From NCBI GenBank assembly GCA_015655585.1, contig JAATEV010000076.1:1-54894 (forward strand): a stretch of DNA of 54,894 bases, written 5' to 3'. A program made the translations under genes and the position numbers. The notes below the pieces were generated by a model. That model had not been told where the DNA came from and ran no database searches. It saw nothing but the letters and a program-made list of their open reading frames with translations. Below, piece by piece: positions 43,106 to 52,314 of this stretch (the stretch's first letter is position 1; every line of letters begins with the position of its first letter). The DNA is from Terriglobales bacterium (GTDB lineage: Bacteria > Acidobacteriota > Terriglobia > Terriglobales > Acidobacteriaceae).

Positions 43106-43816
43106 TCAAACCCGCGTAGTGCGAAGCGGAGCACGCGAAGACTTCCTGCTCCGCTTCATCACCACATAAGCAGCACGAGCCAGCAGAAGCACCGCAAGCA
43201 CGACCGTCACCTTCCACGGCCGATACACTCCGGGCTTCATCTGCCACCAGAAGTGAGCCACCACTGCAAGCGCAGCCACATAAACAAGCCAGTGCAGACG
43301 CTGCCAGTTCTTCCCGCCCATAGCCCGAATCACACGAGCAGGCGAAGTCACGGCAAGCGCAAGCAGGATCGTCCACGCAAAGAGCCCCACCTGGACAAAC
43401 CGGCGCTGTTGCAGGTCCTCCACGATGCCGGGCCAGATCAGTCTCCACTGCTCCCAGATCGCCCCCGGATGCCCCGCCCGCAGTCCCTCGGAGACGGCAG
43501 CAAAATCATAGCCGGAAAAAAGAAACACATACGTGGCAAGGTGCAGCGTCGCATAGAAGAACGCGTACAGCCCGACCATCCTGCGAAAGCGGACAAGGAA
43601 CGCGAGCTTCGGCGAGAGGCGTCGGACAGGCGTAATCGCCAGCGAGGCCAGCAGCAGGAAGACCGCCCAATCGCCCGTAAAGTGCGTGATAAAGCTCACC
43701 GGGTCGTCGTTTTCGGCAAGAGCGCCCGAGGCGTACTGGCGAAGCAGCCACAAAAAAGGCGCAAGGCAGAGCAGATGCAGAACAGCTTTCAGGACGAAGA
43801 TGGCGCGCCGGGACAT
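43106..43816 (-). CDS. msrQ: MsrQ/YedZ-like heme-binding membrane subunit
   Basis: 236 residues with about six membrane helices of the ferric-reductase-like domain: FITHFTGDWAVFLLLASLAITPVRRL, RRMVGLYAFFYATLHLATYV and NWQRLHWLVYVAALAVVAHFWWQ (read in parts) contain the histidines expected to ligate heme. MsrQ passes electrons from quinones to the periplasmic methionine-sulfoxide reductase MsrP. msrP is not in the window, so the partner is elsewhere or this is an orphan. Converges with the TIGR03435 gene 11 bp away. Confidence 0.88.
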   Translation of the reverse strand: MSRRAIFVLKAVLHLLCLAPFLWLLRQYASGALAENDDPVSFITHFTGDWAVFLLLASLAITPVRRLSPKLAFLVRFRRMVGLYAFFYATLHLATYVFLFSGYDFAAVSEGLRAGHPGAIWEQWRLIWPGIVEDLQQRRFVQVGLFAWTILLALAVTSPARVIRAMGGKNWQRLHWLVYVAALAVVAHFWWQMKPGVYRPWKVTVVLAVLLLARAAYVVMKRSRKSSRAPLRTTRV

Positions 43817-43912
43817 GAGTTGGAATTAGTTTAGCGTGAGACGGTCCCAGCGGCGTTTTTCTCCTATTAACTCGCGCTTCCCGGCGTAATGCTGGAAAAT
43901 AGAAGTTTGCGC

Positions 43913-46906
43913 ATGAATGACCAGATCACAATCCGCGGCGCCCGCACCCACAACCTGAAGAACATCGACGTCGACATCCCCCACAACGCCCTCACCGTCG
44001 TCTCGGGCGTCAGCGGCTCGGGCAAGTCCTCCCTCGCCTTCGACACCGTCTACGCCGAAGGCCAACGCCGCTACGTCGAGTCTCTCTCGGCCTACGCCCG
44101 CCAGTTTCTCGAACGCATCGAAAAGCCCGACGTCGACCACATGGACGGCCTCGCCCCGGCCATCGCCATCAAGCAGAAGAACCAGACACGCAACCCGCGC
44201 TCCACCGTCGCCACGGCCACCGAGATCTACGACTACCTGCGCCTCCTCTACGCGCGCTGCGGCACCGTCACCTGCCTGCACTGCGGCGGCATCGTCAAGC
44301 GCGACTCCGTCGACGAGATCGTCGACACGCTCTTCGCCCTGCCCGAGAGCACCCGCGCCTATCTCCTCTTCCCCATCGTCCGCGCCGAGCTCAAGCTCGA
44401 ACCCATGCAGATGCCCACCGCCTCCGAAGAGGCCGACGCTCCCAAGCCCGCAAGAAAGACCGCTGCAAAGAAATCGACGAAGGCCACCAAAGCCGCACCC
44501 GTGCCTGTCATCGACATCGCCGACTCGCTCAAGGAGCGTCTCTCCGAGCTTCGCCGCCGCGGCTATAATCGCCTCTTTCAAAATGGCAATATCGTCGAGT
44601 TCTCCACGCCCGAGTCCCTCCTCGAACTCGACTTCACCCAGCTCATTTTCGTTCTCATCGACCGCCTCTCCCTCAGCCCCGACTCCCGCGCCCGCATCGT
44701 AGACGCCATCGAGACTGGCTACCGCGAGTCCGGCGAAGTCCGCTTCCACACCGTCCCGCGCGAAGGCGAAGGCGAGCCCCGGCAACTGCGCTTCTCCGCC
44801 GCCTTCGAGTGCACCACCTGCCACCGCGCCTACCGCGAGCCCGAGCCGCGTCTCTTCTCCTTCAACAATCCCTACGGCGCCTGCCCGCGCTGCCAGGGCT
44901 TTGGCAACACCATCGACTTCGACCCCGACCTCATCATCCCCGACAAGTCGAAGACGCTCGCCGAAGGAGCCATCGCTCCGTGGACCACGCCCAAGTACCG
45001 CCCGCATCACAGTGAGCTGCTCCGCGCCGCCAAGGCCGCGGGCGTCCCCACCAACATCCCCTGGTACGACCTCACCGCCGACCAGCAGCGTTACATCGAA
45101 GACGGCAGCGGCAGCTTCCCCGGAATTCGCGGCTTCTTCTCTGCGCTCGAACGCAAAAAGTACAAGCTCCACGTTCGCGTCTTCCTCTCCAAATACCGCG
45201 GCTACGCACTCTGCCCGGACTGCCGCGGCCAGCGTCTCCGCGCCGAAGCCCGCGCCGTTCTCATCAACAACCAGAACATCTGCGAGACCTCCGCGCTCAC
45301 CATCACTGCCGCGCAAAACTTCTTCGATAATTTGCAACTTTCACCGGCACAAACAGAAATCGCCGGAAAGATCCTCGAAGAGGTCCGCCAGCGCGTCCAC
45401 TTCCTCCACCAGGTCGGCCTCGACTACCTCACGCTCGACCGCCTCAGCTCCACGCTCTCCGGCGGCGAGTCGCAGCGAATCCAGCTCGCCACCTCGCTCG
45501 GCTCTCGGCTCGTCGGCGCTCTCTACGTCCTCGACGAGCCCAGTATCGGCCTCCACACCCGCGACACCGCCAAGCTCATCCGCATCATGAAGGACCTGCG
45601 CGATCTCGGCAACACCATCCTCGTCGTCGAGCATGATCCCGACGTCATCCGCGCCGCCGACTACCTGCTCGATCTCGGCCCCGGCGCGGGCGAGCTGGGC
45701 GGCCAGCTCCTCGCCTCCGGCACCGTCCTCGAGGTCTCAGCCAACCCCAACTCCATCACCGGCAAATATCTCTCAGGCCGCGCCAGCATCCCCGTTCCCA
45801 AGCATCGCCGTGAGCCCGGCCGCGAAAAACTCAAGCTCACCGGAGCCCGCGTCCACAACCTGCGCGGCGTAGACATCGAGATCCCGCTCGGCCTCCTCTG
45901 CTGTGTCACCGGCGTCAGCGGCAGCGGCAAATCCACCCTCGTCCATCAAGTCCTCTATCGAGCGCTCATGCAGTCCCTCGGTCAGACCGAAGGCAGCGAT
46001 CCCGCGCACCTCTTCCGTGAACTTTCAGGCACTCAGCATCTCAACGACGTCATCCTCGTCGATCAGTCCCCCATCGGTCGCACCCCGCGATCCAATCCGG
46101 TTACATATATCAAGGCCTTCGACGACATCCGCGCTCTCTTCGCCTCGCAACCCGACGCTAAGCGCCGCGGCTTCGGCCCCGGACACTTCTCCTTCAACGT
46201 CCCCGGAGGTCGTTGCGATGTCTGCGAGGGCGACGGAACCGTCACCGTAGAGATGCAGTTCCTCGCCGACGTAGAGCTTCCCTGCGAGGAATGCAACGGA
46301 ACACGTTACAAATCCTCCGTTCTAGAAATCAAGTACAAAAACAAGAGCATCCACGACGTCCTCGACATGACCGTCAAAGAGGCGCTCGTCTACTTCGCCG
46401 GTCATCCCCGCATCGTCGACAAGCTCTACGTCCTCGACGAGGTCGGTCTCGGCTACGTCCGCCTCGGCCAGTCCGCCACCACGCTCTCCGGCGGCGAGGC
46501 CCAGCGCGTCAAGCTCGCCTCGCACCTCGCCACCGCGCGCAGCATCACCTCACGCTCCGCCAGCAACGAGGCCGCCAAAGCCCGCAGCCGCACCCTCTAT
46601 ATCCTCGACGAGCCCACCACCGGCCTGCACTTCGACGACGTGGCCAAGCTCCTCGCCGCCTTCCGCAAACTCATCGAGGGCGGCGGTTCCCTGCTCGTCA
46701 TCGAGCACAACCTCGACGTCATCAAGTCCGCCGACTGGATCATCGACATGGGGCCCGAAGGCGGCAGCGGCGGCGGCCAGGTCGTCGCCATCGGCACGCC
46801 CGAAGAGATCGCAGCAAACCCGCGCTCCCACACCGGCCACTGGCTTGCCCCCGTTCTCAATCTGCCATCGCTGGCAACAGAACACGGTCTCCAGACCGCT
46901 CTCTGA
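43913..46906 (+). CDS. uvrA: Excinuclease ABC subunit A
   Basis: Damage-recognition ATPase of nucleotide excision repair. 997 residues from ATG 43913 (MNDQITIRGARTHNLKNI); ATG 43889 would add eight. The two ABC modules have Walker A GVSGSGKSSLAF and GVSGSGKSTLV, signatures STLSGGESQRIQLA and TTLSGGEAQRVKLA. Zinc-finger cysteines are visible in CTTCHRAYRE...CPRCQGFG and CDVCEGDG...CEECNGTRY. A Lys/Ala-rich insertion of about 25 residues (PARKTAAKKSTKATK) sits in the first signature/UvrB-binding region. Longer than E. coli UvrA (940). Confidence 0.97.
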   Translation: MNDQITIRGARTHNLKNIDVDIPHNALTVVSGVSGSGKSSLAFDTVYAEGQRRYVESLSAYARQFLERIEKPDVDHMDGLAPAIAIKQKNQTRNPRSTVATATEIYDYLRLLYARCGTVTCLHCGGIVKRDSVDEIVDTLFALPESTRAYLLFPIVRAELKLEPMQMPTASEEADAPKPARKTAAKKSTKATKAAPVPVIDIADSLKERLSELRRRGYNRLFQNGNIVEFSTPESLLELDFTQLIFVLIDRLSLSPDSRARIVDAIETGYRESGEVRFHTVPREGEGEPRQLRFSAAFECTTCHRAYREPEPRLFSFNNPYGACPRCQGFGNTIDFDPDLIIPDKSKTLAEGAIAPWTTPKYRPHHSELLRAAKAAGVPTNIPWYDLTADQQRYIEDGSGSFPGIRGFFSALERKKYKLHVRVFLSKYRGYALCPDCRGQRLRAEARAVLINNQNICETSALTITAAQNFFDNLQLSPAQTEIAGKILEEVRQRVHFLHQVGLDYLTLDRLSSTLSGGESQRIQLATSLGSRLVGALYVLDEPSIGLHTRDTAKLIRIMKDLRDLGNTILVVEHDPDVIRAADYLLDLGPGAGELGGQLLASGTVLEVSANPNSITGKYLSGRASIPVPKHRREPGREKLKLTGARVHNLRGVDIEIPLGLLCCVTGVSGSGKSTLVHQVLYRALMQSLGQTEGSDPAHLFRELSGTQHLNDVILVDQSPIGRTPRSNPVTYIKAFDDIRALFASQPDAKRRGFGPGHFSFNVPGGRCDVCEGDGTVTVEMQFLADVELPCEECNGTRYKSSVLEIKYKNKSIHDVLDMTVKEALVYFAGHPRIVDKLYVLDEVGLGYVRLGQSATTLSGGEAQRVKLASHLATARSITSRSASNEAAKARSRTLYILDEPTTGLHFDDVAKLLAAFRKLIEGGGSLLVIEHNLDVIKSADWIIDMGPEGGSGGGQVVAIGTPEEIAANPRSHTGHWLAPVLNLPSLATEHGLQTAL

Positions 46907-47035
46907 TTTCAAAGAAGATAGAGAATGTCCTTTTTAGGAGCCTCATCCTCAAGCGAAAATAAATCGTTTATTCGCGTAAACGAATGAAGCGGAGAGCCTC
47001 TCCAAATCATCTGGATTAGAGCTGTACTTCCAGAT

Positions 47036-48040
47036 ATGCGCATTAAACAAATCTTTCGCACGCTCCTTCTTTGTCTTTTCTCGATTCCGGCACAAACGCA
47101 GCTCGTCTCCGCACCAGAGCCGCAGGCAGCAATCATCGCAGGCGTCGTCACCGACACGGACGACGCCGTCATCCCCGGCGCCACCATCTCCATCGACGGC
47201 CCCGATCCCATCCAGACCATCTCCACGGCCGATGGATCGTTCACGCTGAATAACCTCCGTCCCTCGGCCTCTTATCATGTCACCGTCGCGGCCCATGGAT
47301 TCGCCAACTGGTCGTCTCCCTCCATCGTCCTTCAGCCGGGCCAGCATCTCGACCTCTCGGAAATTCACCTCATCGTCAGCGCACTTGAGACCTCCGTCAC
47401 GGCCATGCTGCCGGAGCAGATCGCGCTCGAACAGGTCAAGCTTCAGGAGAAGCAGCGCGTCTTCGGAGTAGTCCCCAACTTCTACGTCTCCTACGATCAG
47501 CAGTTCGTGCCGCTTCCCACCAAGCTGAAGTACCAGCTCGCCTTCCGCTCCGCCACCGACGTCGTCACCATCGCCGGAGCCGCCATCCTTGCCGGAGCCA
47601 ATCAGGCATCGGACGGCAAGCCCAACTACGTGCAGGGAGCCAAAGGATTCGGCCAGCGCTTCGGAGCCGCGTATGCCGGAGCCGCTACCGACGTCATCAT
47701 CGGCGGAGCCGTTCTGCCTTCACTGCTCCATCAGGACCCCCGCTACTTTTATCAGGGCGTAGGCACCAAAAAATCGCGCGCGCTGCACGCCATCTCCGCG
47801 CCTTTCATCGCCAAGGGCGATAACGGCAAGTGGCAGTTCAACTACTCCAGCGTCGGCGGTGACCTCGCCGCAGGTGCAATCGCCAATGCCTACTATCCGA
47901 AGTCGGATCGAGGCCCCGGCCTCGTCTTCAACGGCTTCGCCATAGCCACCGGAGGACGCATCGCCAACGCGCTCGCGCAGGAGTTCATCCTGCGCCGCAT
48001 CACCAGCCACTCCCACGAGCAGAAAGACCCTGTGCCATAG
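47036..48040 (+). CDS. Secreted protein with carboxypeptidase-regulatory-like domain
   Basis: 334 residues. Signal peptide 1-22. A CarboxypepD_reg-like beta-sandwich (about 33-115) is read from IIAGVVTDTDDAVIPGATISI, TADGSFTLNNLRPSASYHVTV. The C-terminal part (about 150-320) contains small-residue stretches (AGAAILAGANQASDG, FGAAYAGAATDVIIGGAVL) and YFYQGVGTKKSRALHA, possibly membrane-associated or beta-barrel-like. Acidobacterial surface proteins often begin with this domain. Function unknown. A strong bidirectional hairpin follows. Confidence 0.8.
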   Translation: MRIKQIFRTLLLCLFSIPAQTQLVSAPEPQAAIIAGVVTDTDDAVIPGATISIDGPDPIQTISTADGSFTLNNLRPSASYHVTVAAHGFANWSSPSIVLQPGQHLDLSEIHLIVSALETSVTAMLPEQIALEQVKLQEKQRVFGVVPNFYVSYDQQFVPLPTKLKYQLAFRSATDVVTIAGAAILAGANQASDGKPNYVQGAKGFGQRFGAAYAGAATDVIIGGAVLPSLLHQDPRYFYQGVGTKKSRALHAISAPFIAKGDNGKWQFNYSSVGGDLAAGAIANAYYPKSDRGPGLVFNGFAIATGGRIANALAQEFILRRITSHSHEQKDPVP

Positions 48041-48068
48041 GCTATATCGATATGGCAAACAGTTAAAA

Positions 48069-48106
48069 ACGTGAGCTGGCGATAGTTCCCTATCGCCAGC
48101 TCACGT
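48069..48106. terminator. Bidirectional terminator hairpin
   Basis: Perfect 17-bp inverted repeat (48069-48085 / 48090-48106) with loop TTCC, between the convergent regulatory-domain gene and the PEP-CTERM gene. AAAAA precedes it and TCAATTAAAA follows. Confidence 0.85.
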
Positions 48107-48155
48107 CAATTAAAACCAACATAGTTACAAATACATAGCAACGAAGCCAGCCCGT

Positions 48156-48683
48156 TTACGAGCGAACCGCTCCGCGCATCCGACGCGCCACCGGAGCCAG
48201 CGCCGCAAGGCCGCCGCTGAGCAGAAGATAGATCGACGACGGCTCAGGCACCGGGCTCGTCGAAGCAGCAGTCGTATCGACCGCGAAGCTTTCCGATCCC
48301 AGAACATCCTGCGCATCTCCAGCCGCGCCGCCAGTCAGCGTATAGAACCCGGAGTAAAGAGCGCCCGGATCAGCCAGAGGATCGCTCACCGTCACATCGA
48401 ACAGTTCGATATCGCCCGACGAAGTGCCGGGATCAAGCGAGAACGGCACCGTGCTGAAGAACTGGTCGTTGATCGTAAAGCTGAGGCCGTCCAGCGTCAC
48501 GGTATCGCCATTCAGGAAGATGGTGGAGCTGCTGTTGTTCGTGATCGTGCCGAAGAACTCCAGCGTGTCTCCAGCAGATGCGCTCTGGACCGGCTGGTCG
48601 AACGAGATCGTCACGCTATCGGCCTTCGCAGCCACAGTCCCAAGCGTCGCAAGCATCAAGGTGCAAAGTAAAGTCTTCTTCAT
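48156..48683 (-). CDS. PEP-CTERM sorting-domain protein
   Basis: 175 residues. Signal peptide MKKTLLCTLMLATLGTVAAKA; the mature part is Thr/Ser-rich and beta-stranded. The C-terminus from residue about 144 is PVPEPSSIYLLLSGGLAALA followed by a PVARRMR basic cluster, the classic PEP-CTERM (PEP motif, hydrophobic helix, Arg cluster). Such proteins are processed by an exosortase for surface or EPS attachment. No exosortase gene is in the window. It starts 29 bp after the end of the large surface-protein gene on the same strand. Confidence 0.93.
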   Translation of the reverse strand: MKKTLLCTLMLATLGTVAAKADSVTISFDQPVQSASAGDTLEFFGTITNNSSSTIFLNGDTVTLDGLSFTINDQFFSTVPFSLDPGTSSGDIELFDVTVSDPLADPGALYSGFYTLTGGAAGDAQDVLGSESFAVDTTAASTSPVPEPSSIYLLLSGGLAALAPVARRMRGAVRS

Positions 48684-48712
48684 AGTCTCCTCTTTCTGTT
48701 TTTGTCTCGTAA

Positions 48713-50722
48713 TTATGGAAGCATGATGCGTGCGCTAGAGTTCAATGCTCCGCCGCTGTAAGAACCAGTGATCGACAGCGAGCTGGCCGCGCCCGACGCG
48801 CCCACCGTACCGGGCACCGTCACCGTAACCTGCGCCGTACCGCCCGCCGGAATCGTCCCGACCGTCGCCGGTAGCGGCGTAGCCGTGGCCGATCCCACCT
48901 TCACTCCGGTAAGCACCACGTTCGTGGCTGCGGTTCCGCCCGCATTCGCAATTGTTACCGTAACCGTTACATTACCGCCGCTGCGCGACAGGGCTTTCGT
49001 CACCACCAGGCTGGCCGGAGATGCCGCCGGATTCACCGTGATCGTCGTGGTCTTGCTGGCCGTCGTATAAGCGGTCGTGTCAGCAGGAGTAAACGTCACC
49101 GAGAGCGTCTGCCCTGCCCCAGCCGACAACACCGAACCCGCCGCCGGGCTGTAGACGAACGTGCCGGGAATGCTGGCCGTAGCATTCAGTTGCTCCGACG
49201 AGAGTGCGCTGCCGAAAGTGATCGCCGCCGGGGTCGCCCACGTAATCGTCGGCGTCACCTGTGCCGGAGCCACCGGCGCAAACGACACGCCCTTGAAATT
49301 CGAGTCCACCGGGGCCGCCGCCAGTTGCGTGAACGTCTCGCTCGCCGCCTGCGAGGCCACCGTGTAGCTCAGAGTGTCCGTGATCGCGTACAGATATGTC
49401 TGGTCCAGATCGGTCAGCGTGTAGTTGGTCGCATAGAGCTGCACCTGTCCGCCCACCACCATACCCGCCAGCCCATACAGCCCCGTCGTGCCCGACGACT
49501 TGCTGTTCTTCACCAGATTCAACCCGTTGTACAGCGTATACGCAAGGCTCCAGCTTCCCGAGCCATCCGCCTTGCTGTTAATCCACTTCTCCAGCCCACC
49601 ATTGCCCAGCGAGCTGTCCGCCGAGTTGTTCTTCGGATTGCCGCTATCCGCCACATACAGCGTCGAGGGGTTCGCGAAGAAGAAGCCCACCGGGCTCACA
49701 TTGATCTGCAACCCCGCGTTCAGGCTGTTGCCATTGCTGTTGGCTCCCGTTGTAATCGTCTCCTTGCCCGTGCCGCCGCTGTTGCCGTAGCTGTTCAACA
49801 TCACCGGCCCGCCCACGGTCGTCGTCGGCAGATTTCCCGCCGTCCCCAGCGTACCGATATAACTCCGCGCCGAGTTCGAACCACCCTTCGTATCCACCGA
49901 CACATACAGCGAGCCATTCACAATCTGCACATCGCGCGTATCCTGCGAGATCGTGTTGTTCGTCGTATCCAGTCCCGTAATCGCCACCGGCGCATTGTTC
50001 ACCACGCCAAGCGGCGTCAGGAACACTCCGCCCGTCGCATCACTGCCCGTACCCTGCCCCGAGATATAAGCGTTCTTATCGTCAGCCGTAAACACGCTAC
50101 GAGGATTGTTCGTATTGAAGACGTTATAAACCGCCGTCGAAGAGTCGATGTTGCCATACGCATCAATCAGAGCCACCACGCGCGGCACCGCCGTATAGCT
50201 CTTTCCCGTCAGGCTGCCCGACTGCCCCAGTGCATTCGAAGGAGCCGCTCCATACGCCGGAGGATTCTCATTGAAGCTGTTCGCATTCACGCCATAGCCC
50301 ATAATCGTCAGGTACTTGCCCGACCGCGAGAGATGCAGCGCCGCCTCCGACGAAGATCCATACTCCGCCGAGACCGGGAAGTTCGCACCCGAAACCATCT
50401 GCGGCAGCGCCAGCGACCGGAGATACGTCGCGCCCGTCGTCCCCGTCGGCTCGTACACAAACAACGACATCGGAGACGCCTGGTTATCGCCGTATCCGGT
50501 CGAAGAGCTGTTCCCCGAGCCCGTCCCGCTTCCATTGGCAACACCCGCGCACGTACCGCCCAGCACGCCGCAACCTTCCACCGAAACCACCAGGTTGCCC
50601 GGAGCAAAGACCGGGGTCTGCTGCGCAAACGCGGGAACAGAAATCAGCGCCACAGCCGTCAGCGCGATTGTTGGAAGGCCACCAGCTACAGGCCGCTTCT
50701 TCGGGTACATCGAGTCGTTCAC
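48713..50722 (-). CDS. Large secreted surface protein with Ig-like repeats
   Basis: 669 residues, signal peptide (about 1-34; ATG 50710 is another start). The first 450 residues are Gly/Ser/Asn-rich and beta-propeller-like (LHLSRSGKYLTIMGYG, RVVALIDAYGNIDSS, YISGQGTGSDATGG). Then come an Ig-like repeat typical of acidobacterial surface proteins (ITWATPAAITFGSAL, FTPADTTAYTTASKTTTI) and a C-terminal CARDB/DUF11-like domain (VTVTIANAGGTAATNVVLTG). No PEP-CTERM of its own. Likely extracellular; probably co-transcribed with the PEP-CTERM gene. Confidence 0.82.
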   Translation of the reverse strand: MNDSMYPKKRPVAGGLPTIALTAVALISVPAFAQQTPVFAPGNLVVSVEGCGVLGGTCAGVANGSGTGSGNSSSTGYGDNQASPMSLFVYEPTGTTGATYLRSLALPQMVSGANFPVSAEYGSSSEAALHLSRSGKYLTIMGYGVNANSFNENPPAYGAAPSNALGQSGSLTGKSYTAVPRVVALIDAYGNIDSSTAVYNVFNTNNPRSVFTADDKNAYISGQGTGSDATGGVFLTPLGVVNNAPVAITGLDTTNNTISQDTRDVQIVNGSLYVSVDTKGGSNSARSYIGTLGTAGNLPTTTVGGPVMLNSYGNSGGTGKETITTGANSNGNSLNAGLQINVSPVGFFFANPSTLYVADSGNPKNNSADSSLGNGGLEKWINSKADGSGSWSLAYTLYNGLNLVKNSKSSGTTGLYGLAGMVVGGQVQLYATNYTLTDLDQTYLYAITDTLSYTVASQAASETFTQLAAAPVDSNFKGVSFAPVAPAQVTPTITWATPAAITFGSALSSEQLNATASIPGTFVYSPAAGSVLSAGAGQTLSVTFTPADTTAYTTASKTTTITVNPAASPASLVVTKALSRSGGNVTVTVTIANAGGTAATNVVLTGVKVGSATATPLPATVGTIPAGGTAQVTVTVPGTVGASGAASSLSITGSYSGGALNSSARIMLP

Positions 50723-50984
50723 AGGATCTCCGTAAATGGATGAATTTCCTGCAACTTATCAGGCAATTATTACGGGAGCATGAGAATCGAATCGAAAATC
50801 AAACTATAGTCAATCCCCCGTTCGGGTTATCCCTGCCCTGCCTGCACCCTTCTGCCGGCCGATCCCACGAAAACCTCACGAGGCAAACCCCTTTTCAGCC
50901 GCATTAAAAACGCAAGCCGAACGCCGCTCGGCAACAGCCGGGCACATCGTTCGGCCAGCATTCTTCTTGATAAAAGGACGGCCC

Positions 50985-51290
50985 CTACTGAGCCGCTGCG
51001 CTAGCCGCGATCACCGAAGCGATCAGGCCGGTCGCCACCGCCCCCAGCACGAAGTTCCCATCGACCTCGCGCCACTCGTATCCCCGCGGAGGTGTACGCA
51101 GACGATACCGCCGATAGTCGATGCGCTCACCGCGTCCCCAGTCGGAGGACGGCATCCTGCGGCCGCGTCTCCAGTTGTTGTGCCGCACATACCTGTGGTT
51201 GTCATACCGCCCCGGCTGGGCCATCGCAGACCCGCCCACAAGACTCACCATCAGAGTCGAAATCGTCAAAAACCTGCCAATCAGTGCCAT
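50985..51290 (-). CDS. RcnB-like small periplasmic protein
   Basis: 101 residues from ATG 51290 ([10 protein letters not shown]); a longer frame upstream lacks a signal peptide. Signal peptide 1-24 (ending GGSAMAQ). The mature part is Arg/Tyr-rich: [19 protein letters not shown], then [24 protein letters not shown], which matches the RcnB family (nickel/cobalt homeostasis in E. coli). The C-terminus is a hydrophobic, small-residue helix ([12 protein letters not shown]). Metal role is by family analogy only. Confidence 0.82.
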   Translation of the reverse strand: MALIGRFLTISTLMVSLVGGSAMAQPGRYDNHRYVRHNNWRRGRRMPSSDWGRGERIDYRRYRLRTPPRGYEWREVDGNFVLGAVATGLIASVIAASAAAQ

Positions 51291-51490
51291 AGGTTCTCCT
51301 GTCTTTCTTTGATCCCATTCTTCGCACTTCACGTTGTTTCCGCCGGCCGATATTCCTTCCAAAACGGGAAAATCAACCTGCGCTCCCAGAGGGGAAGCAG
51401 TTTGAACAATACAGCCTCCGCGCGCCGCGCACAACGCCCCAATCGGGGGAATCGTATTTTCAAAACGATTGAAAACTCCCCACGTCAGGC

Positions 51491-52093
51491 TTAGTGGAGC
51501 GTCTGCATCTTGTGGTCGTATATCTTCATCTGCTCCGCCACCAGCGCATTCACCTTCTTCAACGCCACCTGCGTATTCGCGTCCAGATCGGACCAGTTCC
51601 GCGTAACCTGCTGCTGTTGCAGCGAAGAGCCCACGACGTCCCCATTCTGCCCAATCATGGCCGCCATCACCAGCGTCACCATCTTCTGGCCCATGTCGAC
51701 TGTAGTCTCACGAACCCTGTACGAAATATCGTTGCAGGCCTCCAGATGAGCAACGTCCCCATAGCCCCATTCGGTCTGGTTCTTCCGGCAGGCCTTCGGC
51801 GTCTTGTAGAACGTAAACATCGACAGCACATACTGCCCCTTACTCATATAGTCCGAGTAATTGTGACTAAGCCACTCCGTGGTCGACACATCGGGAATAT
51901 AAATCTCAACATCCGCATCCGAAGCGACCAGCAGCGGAGTCGTCCACTGCTGCGTCTCGTCCATCACCTGCCCCGGTCTACCCAAAGCCCCGCGCTGCAC
52001 AACCTGCTGACCAAAACCCGAGGCCGAAGAAAGTCCAGCCAACAACAATCCGGAAAGCACCCAAAAGAAACACCGGCGCCCGTCTAAACTCAT
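51491..52093 (-). CDS. Secreted protein of unknown function
   Basis: 200 residues, signal peptide 1-28 ([19 protein letters not shown]). The mature domain contains [52 protein letters not shown] (read in parts) and [19 protein letters not shown]; two cysteines could form a disulfide. The C-terminal third is helical and Gln-rich. No family recognised. The gap to the RcnB-like gene is 200 bp, so co-transcription is uncertain. Confidence 0.7.
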   Translation of the reverse strand: MSLDGRRCFFWVLSGLLLAGLSSASGFGQQVVQRGALGRPGQVMDETQQWTTPLLVASDADVEIYIPDVSTTEWLSHNYSDYMSKGQYVLSMFTFYKTPKACRKNQTEWGYGDVAHLEACNDISYRVRETTVDMGQKMVTLVMAAMIGQNGDVVGSSLQQQQVTRNWSDLDANTQVALKKVNALVAEQMKIYDHKMQTLH

Positions 52094-52205
52094 ATCCGCT
52101 CACCCATGGCACTGCCGCAATTTCAATATACAGAGAGACAAAACGAAGAACCTCTCCTCTTAGACGCATGACGTGCCTGTTATTCTTAAATCAGGGAAAG
52201 TCGTC

Positions 52206-52233
52206 GAAGCCCGGCCACTCCAGGCCGGGCTTC
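52206..52233. repeat. Palindrome GAAGCCCGGCC-ACTCCA-GGCCGGGCTTC
   Basis: Perfect 11-bp inverted repeat with a six-base loop, in the gap between divergent genes. It shares the GCCCGGC/GCCGGGC core with the hairpin at 2893-2910. Confidence 0.6.
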
Positions 52234-52314
52234 CGCACTTAAACCCGCAGCAAAAGTCCGGATTTATTTTTTGGCACTTTGCACACTTCAAAGCAGGAAG
52301 AAGGAACATCCACC

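Noticed and set aside
49190..50743. Plus-strand open frame of 517 codons opposite the surface protein
   Set aside because: Arg/His-rich translation with no motif; the minus strand has a signal peptide and Ig-like domains.
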